The notes under the pieces were generated by a model. It was not told the DNA's origin, made no database searches, and saw nothing but the letters and a program-made list of their open reading frames with translations. A stretch of DNA of 64,000 nt from Perca fluviatilis (taxonomy: Eukaryota > Chordata > Actinopteri > Perciformes > Percidae): positions 10,710,407 to 10,774,406 of the forward strand of contig NC_053118.1 in the NCBI RefSeq assembly GCF_010015445.1. The letters are read 5' to 3'. A program made the translations under genes and the position numbers. Shown here piece after piece: positions 47,433-60,317 of the stretch (position 1 is the first letter of the stretch; each line of letters opens with the position of its first letter).

Positions 47433-48992
47433 AATTATACATTTTTTTATCTGTTTTAATCTGTTAAAATATAAATTCATACAACTGGTAATACAGTTAT
47501 CTCTTAGTGTATTGAACCCAGGAATCCATTACAAGACCGCTAGACCACTAGGACATCCCATAATTCTGATGTTACCAGTGTGCAGCTGCATAGTCCATGT
47601 AGTTTTGAGTTTTTTGGAAATAACCTAATAACATCACACACATTTTCAGTGTGCTGCAGCTGATTGTATCAGTCAACATGCTCTGTAAACTCTTTCTCTC
47701 GGTCTTGCATAACAGAGGCATTTCCCTGGATGCATCGTCTGGTCATAAGGACAAACACAAAATGTTTACAGAAATAGAACTGGTAATCACATGTACTTTT
47801 CCTTTAAGTACTTTCAATAGAGCATTGTATTTGTTACAAATAATGATGGCTCCTTTGATGGCTGCTCAATCTGTTCCTTCCAAAGATTCAATTAGGAACT
47901 ACAAAAATGCTCACAAAGGCTTGAACTCTACATTGGTTAACTTAAATTTAAACGTTTAAGAGAGCCACATTACCTTTTTTATGATTTTGATTATAATGGG
48001 GTCTTATTTAAAACACATGGGTGTAGTAATATTCAGCAGCTGCGCAGCTCTGCCTCTGGGGCATTCTTTGTTCAGCTAGGAGGAAGGGGGGAAAAGAAAA
48101 ACTTCCACATGCTAACATTTACACAGTGATTTCTTTTAATTGCACTCTACTTTTTAATTTGCCCTGGACTAATGCTTTTAAAAGTAGGACTGGAGGTATT
48201 TTATTGAGGTCATGCCTAGTGCCGGACCAAGTTTTCCTGATTGCCGTGGCCTTGTACCCTGGCTCTCTCCTAGCTGACAGCCTGCGTTGTTCCTTTCATT
48301 CCCTATGTCAAACATGCCACACATCATTTGGACTTGAAACGGCAAAAGGGAACACACTGACTGGGCGAGCTTCCTCCAGGTCCCCTCTTCAAAGGATTAC
48401 GATAAATTAACGTTCCATGTACTGGGGCGAGCGGCAAAGTCGAAAAAAGAATCAGGTTTAAAAGTGGGGTTGACCTGGAAACGCAGATGGCCCTAACAGA
48501 TATGTGTTGCTTTTTAAAAGGAAAGAGAAGAACGTTAAACAGATCCTAATCTAAGCAGCTAGAGGGCAGGCGTTATATTTACTTAAACACTTCCGGTCGT
48601 AATAAAGCATTTGTCAGACCAGTGAAAAAAAAAAACACACACACCGTTTTATGAGCTGTTTATAATTTTTGGCCTTTGTGACATCGTGGGTCCTCTGATA
48701 CTGCTTATGAGTCAACAGCGACATTTCCCTCCTGATATTTACGATGACGAGCAGCCAGTTACTGTGACTTTATATCTCTTATGTCTTGACACTCTGCATT
48801 GCAGCAGCCACCGCCAGTGTGTGCGGAGAAGCTGGCAGAGGCCGATGAGCAGTAAAACAAGCCTGTGTCTGGACTACGTGACAGCGCTGTCCTCCAGTTA
48901 TGACTACCTCCGTAAAGACACAACCAGAGAGCAAACCGAGTCAGGTCAATTGCAGAAAAATAGATACAAAAATGTCTGTTAAGCTACGAATT

Positions 48993-49108
48993 AGGCCTGA
49001 CCCTGTCATAACCCCTGAATCTTATGTTTTACTTTCCCCTTTCTTAGACATCATGAAATACTCAGTTTAGTGATGGCAGTTTCCCAAAGACTAAAGACAC
49101 TACATCTT
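48993..49108 (+). repeat. Dispersed repeat, copy 2 (116 bp)
   Basis: Direct-repeat partner of 47317-47432. Sequence further right (about 49240-49300, cttcagaggtggcagtctgtaa) resembles 1043-1100, suggesting these are pieces of one interspersed family. Confidence 0.8.
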
Positions 49109-50260
49109 CCTGCACGGCTGTGAGCGTTTTGTGTGTGTGAGGATGAAACCAATGGGTCAGGTTTTTAGATATACTTATTTTATTGAATGTTTTTTTACAT
49201 TTTTTAATCGTTTTTTTTTTGGTCTCTGTTTTGTTTAACAGCTTCAGAGGTGGCAGTCTGTAATAACCTGCGATTAAAACCGACCTCACCCTGCCAAAAA
49301 GTAATTCTGCTTAATATTTTCCTGTGATTAAATGTCCATTTCTATTGCCAGTTTCTACAACAGTGATTCAACCTTTACCAATTTTGTAATTGCTGTTCTG
49401 CTCAGTGCTGTTCTACGCTGATAGGGCTCTCCTGAGAGAGATGTGTTATATGTTTCAAGTTGTTGTTTTTTTTCGGAGTTAAATCTGTTTTTGCCGCCCC
49501 CATGAGGAATTATAAGTAATGACAACAAAACAGACCGCCCTCCTCCACACAGTTGCTAGTAGCCAAGGAGGACACGGAGGATTAAAAAAACATGATGGAC
49601 TCTTCGGAAGAGGTCATTATCTTCACTCGAGTTTCTGCGCGGGAAAGTCGCCGGACGCCACAATCTTCTGAACATAGTCATACTGAGAAATCCAGAGAGC
49701 GTGGTGTGGAGCTGATAGTCTTAATTAGCTTTGTAGCAACTCATTTAGTAATGGCTTGAATGTAACGGACGTTTGTTAATATCAAAAAGTTACGCACAAA
49801 AGCTTTAACTGAGTAAGAACTGGGTAAGCAGTGATTCTCAACATGGCTGAACAGATGAATGATATAGCAAAACAAATGCCACTCTGTGCTGGCAATAGGG
49901 CTGAAGTTATTATCATTAGAGACGTGTGAGGTCCTGGTGGAACTTGATGTGTGTGGATGATCAGCAGGCTGGCCCCCTCCTGCAGTGCACATTGTCAGGA
50001 TCTGTTTCAGCCTTGATCCATGCGGGCCGTGGATTCTGTGTTCCCACCAACTATTTGACAAATCTTTTTATTGATTTTTCCATGACAAAGGCAACCATAC
50101 AATAAAAGTGTAATGGGCACTTAATATAATATATAAAATGAATATAATATAATGAATAATGCAACTTCCTCCATCCCATCCACCCTCCCAACCCCACGCC
50201 CCGCCCTCAACCTCCGGCTCCTAAACTTAAAAAAGTTAAAACAAGATATAGAAATACAGA

Positions 50261-50261
<1 letters not shown>

Positions 50262-50331
<70 letters not shown>
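50262..50331. repeat. (AC)35 microsatellite
   Basis: Uninterrupted AC run of 70 bp. Confidence 0.97.
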
Positions 50332-50332
<1 letters not shown>

Positions 50333-51455
50333 ATCAGTGCTGTGTGTAAGTGTGTAAGTAAGTAGTAAAGTAGTAAAAGAAATGTCGGTTTAGTTAATTT
50401 TGAACATGTTAAAAATAAAAAGATAAAGGATAAATAAGAACATGTAACATTTCAGCACAAGCAAAAAAAAAAAAAATACTCAGCAAACATATCTTTCAAA
50501 GTGATTGCAAATGATTCAAATAAGGATTCCAATGTTCAAAGATGAATAGGAAGAAGTAAAAAAAACTTTTCTGGTCCTATCCCCTTTTTCTACTTTTGTA
50601 CAATTTTTCACTTATTTATATATGCATACAAAGTCATACATGCATATATACTCACACATAAACACACATGCATGCATACATACATACATACATATTACAC
50701 ATTTTTCTTTTCATTTCCAGCTATCACTTACGTGTTTCATCTGTCATTTAAATCATGTAAAAAGATGCAAAAAGAAATAATATAAAACTACAACTAAAAG
50801 AAAAACAAACAACCATAAGGTTATCATAAGGCTGATTTTTCTATTCTTATTTTCCAGAACCAATATAAACAATACAGTAGTACGTAAAGAGAGGATAGCA
50901 GGTCTCATGGAAATGAAATGAGCCACGCATGCGAAAAATAGAAGCCCTGTTACTGATATTGACCTCTAAGATGTTATCGAAGGCAGATTTAGGGGTGTGG
51001 GAATTGTGAATTGGTGTTTCTCACAAAGTGGCGATCTAGAAAATATAAAAAAAGATGAATGTGGGAGATTGTATTAGAGAGTTGCGGACAGATCTAAACA
51101 TGGTGCCAATATATAGGTCCTTAATTGTTTTGAGCCCTTTTCTAAACCAGCCTTAAAACACTTCATCCATTAAGGATGGGGGGAGGAGTTATGTTTGGCT
51201 AAAGGTGAGAGGTTGTAGACCAAAATGTCTCCTGTCTGAAGAGATTGGTTAACAATAGGCTTTCAGCTTGTGCGTGCAGAAACCTGAGGAAGAGATGAGG
51301 ACAGAAAAGCTGAGAGTCAGGACGATTTATATTTCATCTCCTTATTGAACTCCATATTATGTTCCATATTAACCAAAGGAAAGTAAGTACATTCTATCCT
51401 CCTGTTTTTATGCGCATTTTCAATTTTTCGCAATTTAAAAACAATAGAGTAGAAA

Positions 51456-51812
51456 TAGAGCTGGGCAATATGGAGACAATTAAATATTACGATATTTTTG
51501 ACCAACTACATCGATGTCAATATTGCAGCGATATTGTAGGGTTGACTATTGTTGCTTTCACAGAAAATTTACACAATGACATAATTTTTGATAAATAATC
51601 AAAAGTGATGTGGAGATAATGACTAAGTGGGTAACGGCAAATAATATAACAGCTAGAACAGTCATCATGACATCACTTAACTGTAGTGCAGCCTTTAAAA
51701 CCAGTAAAAAACATGTGTGTCATATTATGATTTTCATGATATCCAAAATCTAAGACGATATCTAGCCTCATATATTGATATTGACATAATATCAATACAT
51801 CACCCAGCCCTA
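51456..51812. mobile_element. hAT-like MITE with perfect 8-bp target duplication
   Basis: AGTAGAAA lies immediately outside both ends (51448-51455 and 51813-51820). The termini are TAGAGCTGGGCAAT and ATCACCCAGCCCTA, inverted repeats of the TAGRGCTGGGYRAT type. The 357-bp interior is AT-rich with GATATTG-type subrepeats and no transposase. The exact 8-bp duplication and the TIR style support hAT. Confidence 0.88.
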
Positions 51813-52062
51813 AGTAGAAATTCTAACACTTCCCGGGGGTACACATGATAGCTGGCAAAACCGCTTTGTGATTGATTTCCTATGGGAAGAGCAGTGCCGC
51901 CCAACTATACACTGCGCTATCCCTGGTGTTGCGCAATGCTCGGATTTGCTGCTTTGAGCTGCGCTCAAAGTTCAACTTTTACATAGTTGCCGCTGACCTC
52001 TCGAAAGCGCAACCAATGAGATAACAGCCGTACGTGACATAGCCAGAAGCGACACATAGTCA

Positions 52063-52860
52063 GTCAGACAGTGTCCGGGAGTCACAGGACAGTGTCTGAC
52101 TGTCCCGGGACAGTCATGGGAGTCACAGGACAGTGTCTGGGTGTCACAGTACAGTGTCTGGGAGTCACAGGACAGTGTCTGGGTGTCACAGAACAGTGTA
52201 CAGGACAGTGTCTGACTGTCCCGGGACAGTCATGGAGTCACAGGACAGTGTCTGGGTGTCACAGGACAGTGTCTGACTGTCCCGGGACAGTCATGGAGTC
52301 ACAGGACAGTGTCTGGGTGTCACAGGACAGTGTCTGACTGTCCCGGGACAGTCATGGTGTCACAGGACAGTGTCTGGGTGTCACAGGACAGTGTCTGACT
52401 GTCCCGGGACAGTCATGGGAGTCATAGGGCAGTGTCTGGGTGTCACAGGACAGTGTCTGGGAGTCACAGGACAGTGTCTGGGTGTCACAGGACAGTATCT
52501 GGGAGTCACAGGACAGTGTCTGGGTGTCACAGAACAGTGAACAGGACAGTGTCTGACTGTCCTGGGACAGTCATGGAGTCACAGGACAGTGTCTGGGTGT
52601 CACAGGACAGTGTCTGACTGTCCCGGGACAGTCATGGGAGTCACAGGACAGTGTCTGACTGTCCCGGGACAGTCATGGGAGTCACAGGACAGTGTCTGGG
52701 TGTCACAGGACAATGTCTGGGAATCACAGGGCAGTGTCTGGGACTCACAGGACAGTGTACAGGACAGTGTCTGACTGTCCCGGGACAGTCATGGAGTCAC
52801 AGGACAGTGTCTGACTGTCCCGAGACTGTCTCCTCAGGACACTACTAACAGGACAGGACA
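52063..52860 (+). repeat. Minisatellite with a recurrent 20-bp palindrome
   Basis: About 0.8 kb built from a roughly 20-bp unit (gtcacaggacagtgtctggg), alternating with a second unit holding the perfect palindrome TGACTGTCCCGGGACAGTCA (first at 52097-52116). I count eight intact palindromes and two with base changes (near 52552 and 52812). The overlapping open frames here only translate the repeat. Confidence 0.95.
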
Positions 52861-55800
52861 GTTTTGGCTGCCACTGCTGCTGCAATAGGGCTATAGAATG
52901 TTTTCAAAGCATAACATCAAATAATTGTTCATGGATTTATGATAAAACTCAATTTGATTCATTCTTCCATTAAGTTTATACTGTTAATGTTGAGTGCTTA
53001 TGCACATGTAGTCCAGTGTAGTGGACATGTCTGTAACTTTTTGAAAAAAATCATATTTTTGAAAAAAAAGTGATTTTCTTTTTTCTTTTTTTTCATGCCC
53101 TGAAAGGAGTAAAAACACATTAAAAAATTTTTTTGACTCAGGCTTTCATAAATCACACATCAGAGGGTAAAATGTCCACTAAAGCTTCACTGCGGTAGAC
53201 GAAAACATCGGATCTGTGTGGACCGATTTCGTGTTCTGATTTGAGTAAGTAGCGTAAGCCTGTTTATGCTGCGTCCTGTACATTCCGTATTTGTTGACAT
53301 CCTTCGTCATGCCACCACCATAACATAAGCAGATCTGGCTCGGAGTGGATGCTGTTTTTTTTTTTTCTGATGAATCGGCTGCTCAGAATAAACAGGAATG
53401 CTTCATTAAGGGGGTAAATGGAAAAGTGAGTGTTTATGACCCCAATTACCACCTTTGCTTTAGTGCCTACTTTAATCATAGCCATATCCTTTTTTTTTCC
53501 TCACTCAACACGACAAAGCCTCCCACTACAACACCACACACATGCACACGTACACACATAAATAAAACTGAGCTAGACCTAAGCAGTTCACATGTTTCCC
53601 ACTGCCAGGCAACGTGGAAAGAAAACCACTTTGTCACACATTTATAGAATTTGTGTGAGCTATTGGCCTTTCTTTTTGGTTTTTTGCATTAAATATGATA
53701 AAAGTTTATTTGCTGACTGTAAGTTATGGTTGCCTCTGTTTCCTCAACTACAATGTGACTTGAATGTTAGATCCACGTGCAATATTCTTCCCAAACTGTA
53801 ATCCTTTTGAGGGGCTTTCCTTTTTTAAGGCCTACTCTACACAGTCAAATAACCTGTGGCACAAAACCTTTCACCATGATGATCATCATTATAGTTAATC
53901 ACCATTCATTTCCAGTTTCACAAGAGCCCACAAGATCAAACATGGAGTATTTTGAGCATTTTCCTATGGCATGGTCCGGAACAACAGTTTGGAGTAATTG
54001 AAACAATATGCAGCATATCAACACTCCCAGTTACTGAACCATCAGCACAGTTTGCAGATATATCGTGATAATGATGCAAGCCTGTTTTCCCTTTGTTGCT
54101 GCCACAATAGATGGCCCCGCAGCTCGCTCAGTTCATACCACACACCAGCAACACCATCTTGTGGACTGAGCAGGTAAACTCACTCAAGTAGCAGCAAGTA
54201 GAAATCAAGCAGGGTCAACCCCAGCACAGTGGACCCCGTTGTAAACAACAGGGTTTCCCTAAAAAAAACAACTCAGAAATAAATCAACAAGCAACTACAG
54301 TCTTCACTAAAACATTGGCTGCAATCTGCAATCCCCCCCCGCCCCCGCCCATCCCCAGTCACTTGAAACCTCTACAATACGCTACCCAAAGATGTTCCCC
54401 TCCATTATTGCCAACATTTGATTTGTGGTCGTTGACTCGGAGACGGCGTTTACTGGATGTGATACATCTTTCTATTTTTTTTTTTTTTTTGTGTGTTTCT
54501 TATTTCACTGCGTCTTCCTTTTCATGTTGTGCACGCCAGCGATGAGGCCCTGACTGCTGTATGGTGAGATGCGACAGTTCAAACACACTGTGGTTCATTA
54601 AAGACATCCTGTTGGCTTCGGGAGGGAAAAAGATCCCGAACCAGCCTACTGTTGCTCCGCTCTGCCCTCTAAACCCACACTGGCCCGACCACATCAGCGC
54701 CGAAGCTGGAAATCTCAGGACGGCCGTGGTCAACCATACACACAATACCATTTCCATTTGTCATTTCTTTCCTGCACAGTGTTCAATGGCTGGTACAGTA
54801 GTGTGGAGTGTCGCTCCAGGATGCCGGTAAGCTGCGCAGATGGCGTTCTGTGATGTTTAATGTCACGTTTGTAGTGGCAGGACTGTCACAAGCAGCCTCA
54901 AATACTGATGGATTAAACCCTAACTTTTACTGTACATCACACAATGCAGAATCTTTTTTTATTTTTATTTAATGAGACAGATTGGGTTCAAAGTGGATGT
55001 AATAAGAGGGAACAACCGCTGGCTGTAACTAATGGCATCAGACAGAGGAAACGCACATTTCAGGCATTACAGGGAGAGTTTTGGTTTCAATAAGTCATGT
55101 TGTAATGAGCTGAAGGAGTCACCACCTCGGTTGACTCATAGGAAGAAAGTTGATAGCTGAGGTTGGATCACAAATTGCTGGGTTCTGGGAGAAAACAGAA
55201 AGAAAGAAAGAAAGAAAGAAAGAATCCTTTCCTGAAGGATAAACAGCATCCACTGCCCTCATTGTACACAGTTAACTTGTCTATTTAAGCAACAGTGGTC
55301 ACAGTTGTTGAGAAAACAAACATCTGAAGACATATTCATTTCATATCTTTTTTTTTTTTTAAATATACTGTAACTCTCTACATGTATTGTTCCGAAGTGA
55401 TACTATTTCAACATATACACCTGCTCTCTTACACCAGTACTAATGACATTGCTACATTATGCAGTGAAGCCTGTAACTAGTAGTACAGTCAAGTGACACA
55501 TTTTTCTGTTGCCTTGAAACAATATTTGAGAATTAGCTTCGGCTAAAAACACTATGATACATACATCAGATGACTGTTGAAGCTTATCTATGTTTTTTTT
55601 GTATCTGTCCCTATCTAAATAAACCTTTTAATAATAATTAAGTTTTTAAAGTACTGTCAAAAAACTGTCCGCCTCAGTTTCAGGATATTTAGATCAAATT
55701 AATTATAGAGGGAATTGTAGTCCCTTTTTATACAGTACATACCTCCCACATATTTAGTAGACCATTACTAATTTTGACAGTTAACATAAACAATTTAAAA

Positions 55801-57956
55801 AAGAAACCTCTTATTTAAAACAAAAAAATATATATTTTACATTTAAGGTCAGCGGAACAAGCTGTAAACAACACGCTGATATGTTATGGACATTTGAAGT
55901 TGATATGGAAAACACTTACCTACAGGTATTTACACATCCAGCAGCTGTGAAGCAACATTAACATTAATTTCAAGCTGTAGCCTATTTGTCTCCAACTGAC
56001 AAATATAATTTGGATGTTCGCTCTCCTTTTAGCTCTGTTTTGGTCTCCACCAACTCTTGAAGGAGAAAACCTGGTTCTTTAGCTGCTAAATGCTCTGCTA
56101 TGTTGGCCAGCTAGGTGCTAACTTTGTCTGTTTACTGTTTGGTGGTGGGTAGGTAGTGTACAGTGAGCTCATCAGAGCATTTTGCTGGAAACAGCTACCG
56201 CTGGAAACTACACTGATAGTCGTGAGAGTGAAGGTGCCAAAACAACCTGAAAACTCTCCATACAGCTGAGGCGAACCTGCAAAGTCAGGTAATAATTCTC
56301 TGTGGGACTGTTTGTAGCGACTCCTTTCACATTATGCAGTCATTTGACCAATTGTTAACATATAAATATTGATTGGGGCAGCTTTAATATTTGGTTGCAA
56401 ATTATTTGACCACAGACATTAGCAGAAACCTGGTGTCTCCCCTGCCCGGCCTGTAGTGCAGCAGTCTAGTTCTGGTTGACTTTTTAAATTCTTTCTTTTC
56501 TTCAGAAAGTGAAACACAAGTTCAGTGGGGTGACTGGCTTGGACAGTCAAAGGGAATTCAACATTTTGGCCTAAAAAAACCCTTTGGTTGCCTTGTACCA
56601 TTCCTACACTGTTTTACATGGATGTGAACACATTCAAAGTCAGCACTTTAACCTCGTAGTTATTCTTTCAATTCAAATGGAATGTGCTCGTCTCAGAGAA
56701 GCCAAATCAGTGCACATCTTAAAACCCATTTGTTTCCTTTGGAGATTTCTTGATTCTTCATTCTTCAGCCATACTTCTTTGTTTCATACATTTTCTTCTC
56801 TATATTTCATTTCTCCTTTTTTCTCTTGTCTTAAATGAAGGTTGCCCGCCTAGAGCTAAACTAATTGCTCCGTCCAAACAGTTACAGACTGCACTGTAAA
56901 TCCTCTTTAAAGTTGCTCTGTGTAGCATCTTAACATCAGTGGATTGATGACCTCACATCTTCAGCTGTTTAACAGAGCCCTAACAATACATCACCTGTAA
57001 ATGCTGTGTGAATAAATACTAGAGGCAGTATAGGCAGGGGCACAGTTAAACAACTTTGAATGAGTTTGTGTTCATGCATGCATGTGTGTGTGTGTCTGTG
57101 TGTCTGTGTGTGTGTGGGGTTGCAATACAGTAGCTGTGTACCCGAGGCTCTCATCCAAACAGCTGGTACCCATCTGTTTCTTCTTCTACTCCTGCGGCCT
57201 GCGGCTCAGGGAGCGAGGTGCACTGGCATGCGGTGTCTGGGTCTGGACCAATAGTGGCGAGGTATGCACTGTAGGAGTGTGCGTGTGTGTATGAATGTGG
57301 TTATGGCGAATGAGTGCTCCTGTGTGTATATGTGGTTTCCCACTCCGCCATGTGTGTGGATTATGCGTGTGTTTGTGTGTGCGTCTAGCCAGCGCTGCAT
57401 CCTGCACGCCTGTGTGGTGTGACTGTGTGTGCGAGCGTGTTTGGCGGTTTGTAATAATCACATTATATATTCACTTTAATATTGTTGATACACAGTCAAA
57501 TGTTACAGCAAACACATTCTCAAAGCGCTCTGCTTCCCTCGTACTGCCTGCACAAGCTCTCCCATGATGCAGTCTGCTCCAAAAGTGACTCATTGCGGGA
57601 GAGATTGCGTTCAGTCTTTCCATTTATTGTTTACGTAAATCATATAGAATGAACATAATGTTTCCCACAGCGTTCCACATTTCAGTCATTACTTTCTGGC
57701 TTCATTGGCGTGACGCTCTCTGAAAATATGTGCCTTCCATCACACAAACAGATTTAAAAAATACCAGTCTTGTGATGCTTTAAAGAGAAAAAGGCCCACG
57801 TTGGCTAAGGTGGTATTTCCGTTGGGTATGGAAGTAGATGCCTGGAGAATGTTAAGTGCTTGAGGGATAGGATGATGTCCATTGATGTGGCAAATGTTAT
57901 GTCTGAGGCTTAGTCGATAAAACAGAGTTTCTTCCAATGGCTTTAATAAGACTATT
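52861..57956. other. Intergenic; no gene recognised
   Basis: Contains a LINE tail (55530-55638), an (AAAG)n tract at about 55198-55222, and TG-rich sequence at 57060-57430. A stretch at 56070-56400 looks like an old interspersed repeat. No exon with a family signature. Confidence 0.5.
55530..55638 (+). mobile_element. LINE 3' tail fragment, plus strand
   Basis: Nearly the exact reverse complement of 5731-5834: GAATTAGCTTCGGC to CTGTCCCTATCTAAATAAACC. Both are short, 5'-truncated ends. Confidence 0.65.
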
Positions 57957-58319
57957 TGTACTAAAGATCCCTATTTTTTATCTTATTTTGGCACTTGTGT
58001 TCCACACCTACCTCACTTCCTGTACCTCACTTCCTTTCCTCCCCTGTCATCACCACTGATTTTGTTTCCACCCTAATTACCTGATTGAGTTCACCTGGTT
58101 ACTCATTTAAAGACTGCACTCCCTCTCAGTCAGTCTTTTCTACACCTTCACATGGGGCGGCAGCTGATTCTCCAACCCATGTGTGTCTGTTCTGTTATTA
58201 TCATTTGTTAAATACATCTTCATTGAATGGACTGAACTTCTCTGTGGCTTACTCACGCATTCTGAACGATGCCCCCGTAACGATGGCAATCAACCTCTAA
58301 AACTGGACCCTCCTTAACA
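57957..58319 (+). repeat. 5' LTR of the BEL/Pao element
   Basis: Begins TGTACTAAAGATCCCT and ends CCTCCTTAACA (TG...CA). It matches the 3' LTR at 62622-62902 apart from indels. The bases outside are ctatt on the left here and ctgtt to the right of the 3' LTR, a 4-of-5 match consistent with a 5-bp target duplication. Confidence 0.92.
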
Positions 58320-58352
58320 TGGTCCTAATCCTTCCGGATTAAGACTATTGTC

Positions 58353-60168
58353 ATGGATGCAAAGTTATTAGATGAGACTCCTTGACGTTCTGATCAGAAA
58401 ACTCAACCTCCTGCTTATCTAGAAGATTATGAAGTCCAATATCCTGGAGTGAAAGGTGCTGCTTGCCAGACAGTATGCCCACATCATACAACAGACACAC
58501 ACGGGTCGCAGGATGACGTTAAAGGGCAAGATGAGATGAATGATCCTCATGTTGAAATCATGAAGGAAATTTTTAGTGACAATGAGGGGTATTAAGTGTA
58601 TGATGGATAGATCGTCTACTCCTGATTCCTCCTGTTTATCCAGGCCTGTGTTATCTACAGAGAGCAGACACTCAGTGCGTCGCCCAACAGTAGTTTCTCA
58701 AGCACAACCGCAAGCTGCTGGATTTCCAAGTGTTGAATTACTGGCTAAATAATAGGCTCGTTCGAGATGAACTGCGCCTCGCCTGTAAAGTAGACGAGAG
58801 CAGGTGGCAGCAGCCTGGGGCGGTGACAAACGTCCGTTCTCAAGTCAGACAGTTTTCCAGCTGATTCCAGCAGCCTTCAGGCTGAACAGGAAGTGACAGA
58901 AACACTGTGGTCCGATTCCGATTTAATAAAATGTTATCAGACCCATATATCAGCTCCTACACAGTCTCCAGTTGTTTTTATTATGACAGAGTAGCTGTCA
59001 AAATTCTCTACATGCGATCTGTTGCTGATTTTAATTAACAACGCAGATTTAGTCTATACTATCAGCCACACATGTGTTCTGTACAGAATAAGCTTTTAAA
59101 TCAGACAAATCACAGTTAAAATCCCTCCGATTGAAAATCGATAAAAAGTTTATATAAAACGTCATCGTGTTTTGTCGATTCTGAACCAATCAGCTGTTCG
59201 ATCAGCTGAGAGGCCGGCGTTTCCCAGCATGCACTGGGTCCGCCTGCGTCCGCCTGGCTCTTGTAGTTGGAGAAAAGCAACTGCACTGCCTGCGTCTCAG
59301 AACTGCGGCCGCCTTGGTCTCGTGAGATTATCGTTGCCCACGTGTGCATGACGTCAGAGCAAGTTGGGATCAAGTCGGACACAAATCTAACCGGCATGCA
59401 TTGGGCGGCGATCGCTGGTGATCGATTCTGCGCAGATCTGGCTCATCTCGAACGAGCCTAATGCCTAATGCCTCTTCCTCCTGTCCACCTGTGATCAGAC
59501 ATCATCCTGTTGCAATTTCTTTGAGCTTGCCCTATTTACCTGACTTTCCAAACCTCGATAATGCAATTCCTTCAGCTGGTCCACCCGGACCAATCCTTTT
59601 ACGAGAGCCCAGTTTTCCTGCAGCACCAGCAGAGGTTAACCTACAAAGTCCATGTGCTCAGCCTCTTGTTTCCTTTTTCCGCCAGCAGAGGCAGTATTCT
59701 CCTTTAAGGCATCAGTCTTCTACATCTCATAGTCACCACGAACGGAGACCTTTGGCACCCCCTACAGGCAGAACACATGTATACAAGCTTGAGGGTCCTT
59801 CTTTCCCAGACCTTACTCGAGAGGATGAAATGCAGTACAGGATGTTACAGATGGCACTCAGTAATTTACTTGAACCTAATGAAACAGAGCATTTCAAATA
59901 TCGTGTTCTCCTGGAATATCTCAAAGTGGACCAAGCGAAACACCTAGCTGTTGCATTTTCCTATGATTCTAACCCATACACACAAGCCATCAATGCTCTT
60001 GATGAACGTTATGGGCAACCTAGACAACCAGCACTGAAGAAGCTCAGGAACATCATGGATCTCCCTCCTATCAGAGTAGGTGATGGTCATGCTCTTGATA
60101 ACTTTGCTCTTTTTGTACATGCACTTGTTGGTCTACTTAGCACTATGGAAGATCAAGGACATGCATAA
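58353..60168 (+). pseudogene. BEL/Pao gag remnant, interrupted by a DNA element
   Basis: A frame starting MDAKLLDETP at 58353 meets a stop after ten codons. Further gag-like, Gln/Pro-rich sequence runs to about 58750, where the element at 58753-59460 interrupts it. After it a 235-codon frame (59461-60168) contains the conserved gag core, with LLEYLKVDQAKHLAVAF and the following ALDERYGQP motif. Gag forms the particle that packages the RNA. The frame stops at 60166, where a shift would be needed to continue. Confidence 0.8.
58753..59460. mobile_element. Terminal-inverted-repeat DNA element nested in gag
   Basis: The left end TAGGCTCGTTCGAGATGA and the right end TCATCTCGAACGAGCCTA are perfect 18-bp inverted repeats. 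It is 708 bp, GC-rich on the right side, and lacks a transposase frame. The outermost TA at each end may be a 2-bp target duplication, which would fit PIF/Harbinger-related or similar families; I cannot decide the superfamily. Confidence 0.88.
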
Positions 60169-60317
60169 CTTCTCTGTGGCTCTCATGGGGATCGTCTACT
60201 TGAAAAGCTGCCTGCAGAACACTCCAGTCGCTTTAAATGGCATACATGTCTCAGAAACCAAGGTATCATGAATTATGACTTGCTTGTGTTCTCATCTTGG
60301 TTGCAATCTGAAGCTCG

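Larger units (their letters stand above)
43146..51455. other. Intergenic; no gene recognised
   Basis: Open frames here are short and without motifs. Contents: a probable hAT remnant ending at 44940; a (CTGA)n tract at 44721-44745; a Lys-rich A-rich repeat (46980-47145) followed by an (ATA)n tract and a 'tttatatagcgcctttcaag' block that resembles a common fish repeat (47170-47230); a 116-bp dispersed duplication (47317-47432 and 48993-49108); a long AC tract at 50262-50331; and (CATA)n at about 50672-50693. Confidence 0.5.

Noticed and set aside
47505..47560. tRNA-like stretch on the minus strand (tagtggtctagcgg ... gggttcaatac)
   Set aside because: A-box-like and B-box-like motifs are too close together and no acceptor stem can be formed; at best a SINE or tRNA relic.
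52071..52848. Several plus-strand open frames with repeated GQCLGVT/GCHRTVS motifs
   Set aside because: They are simply the minisatellite read in different frames; frame length follows the repeat, and there is no start context or domain.
52063..52860. CRISPR-like alternation of repeats and spacers
   Set aside because: Units are contiguous direct repeats without unique spacers, and the window is vertebrate DNA.
59461..60168. Stand-alone host gene of 235 codons
   Set aside because: It lies between the two LTRs and carries the Pao gag core motif; its apparent start codon is created by the edge of a nested element.
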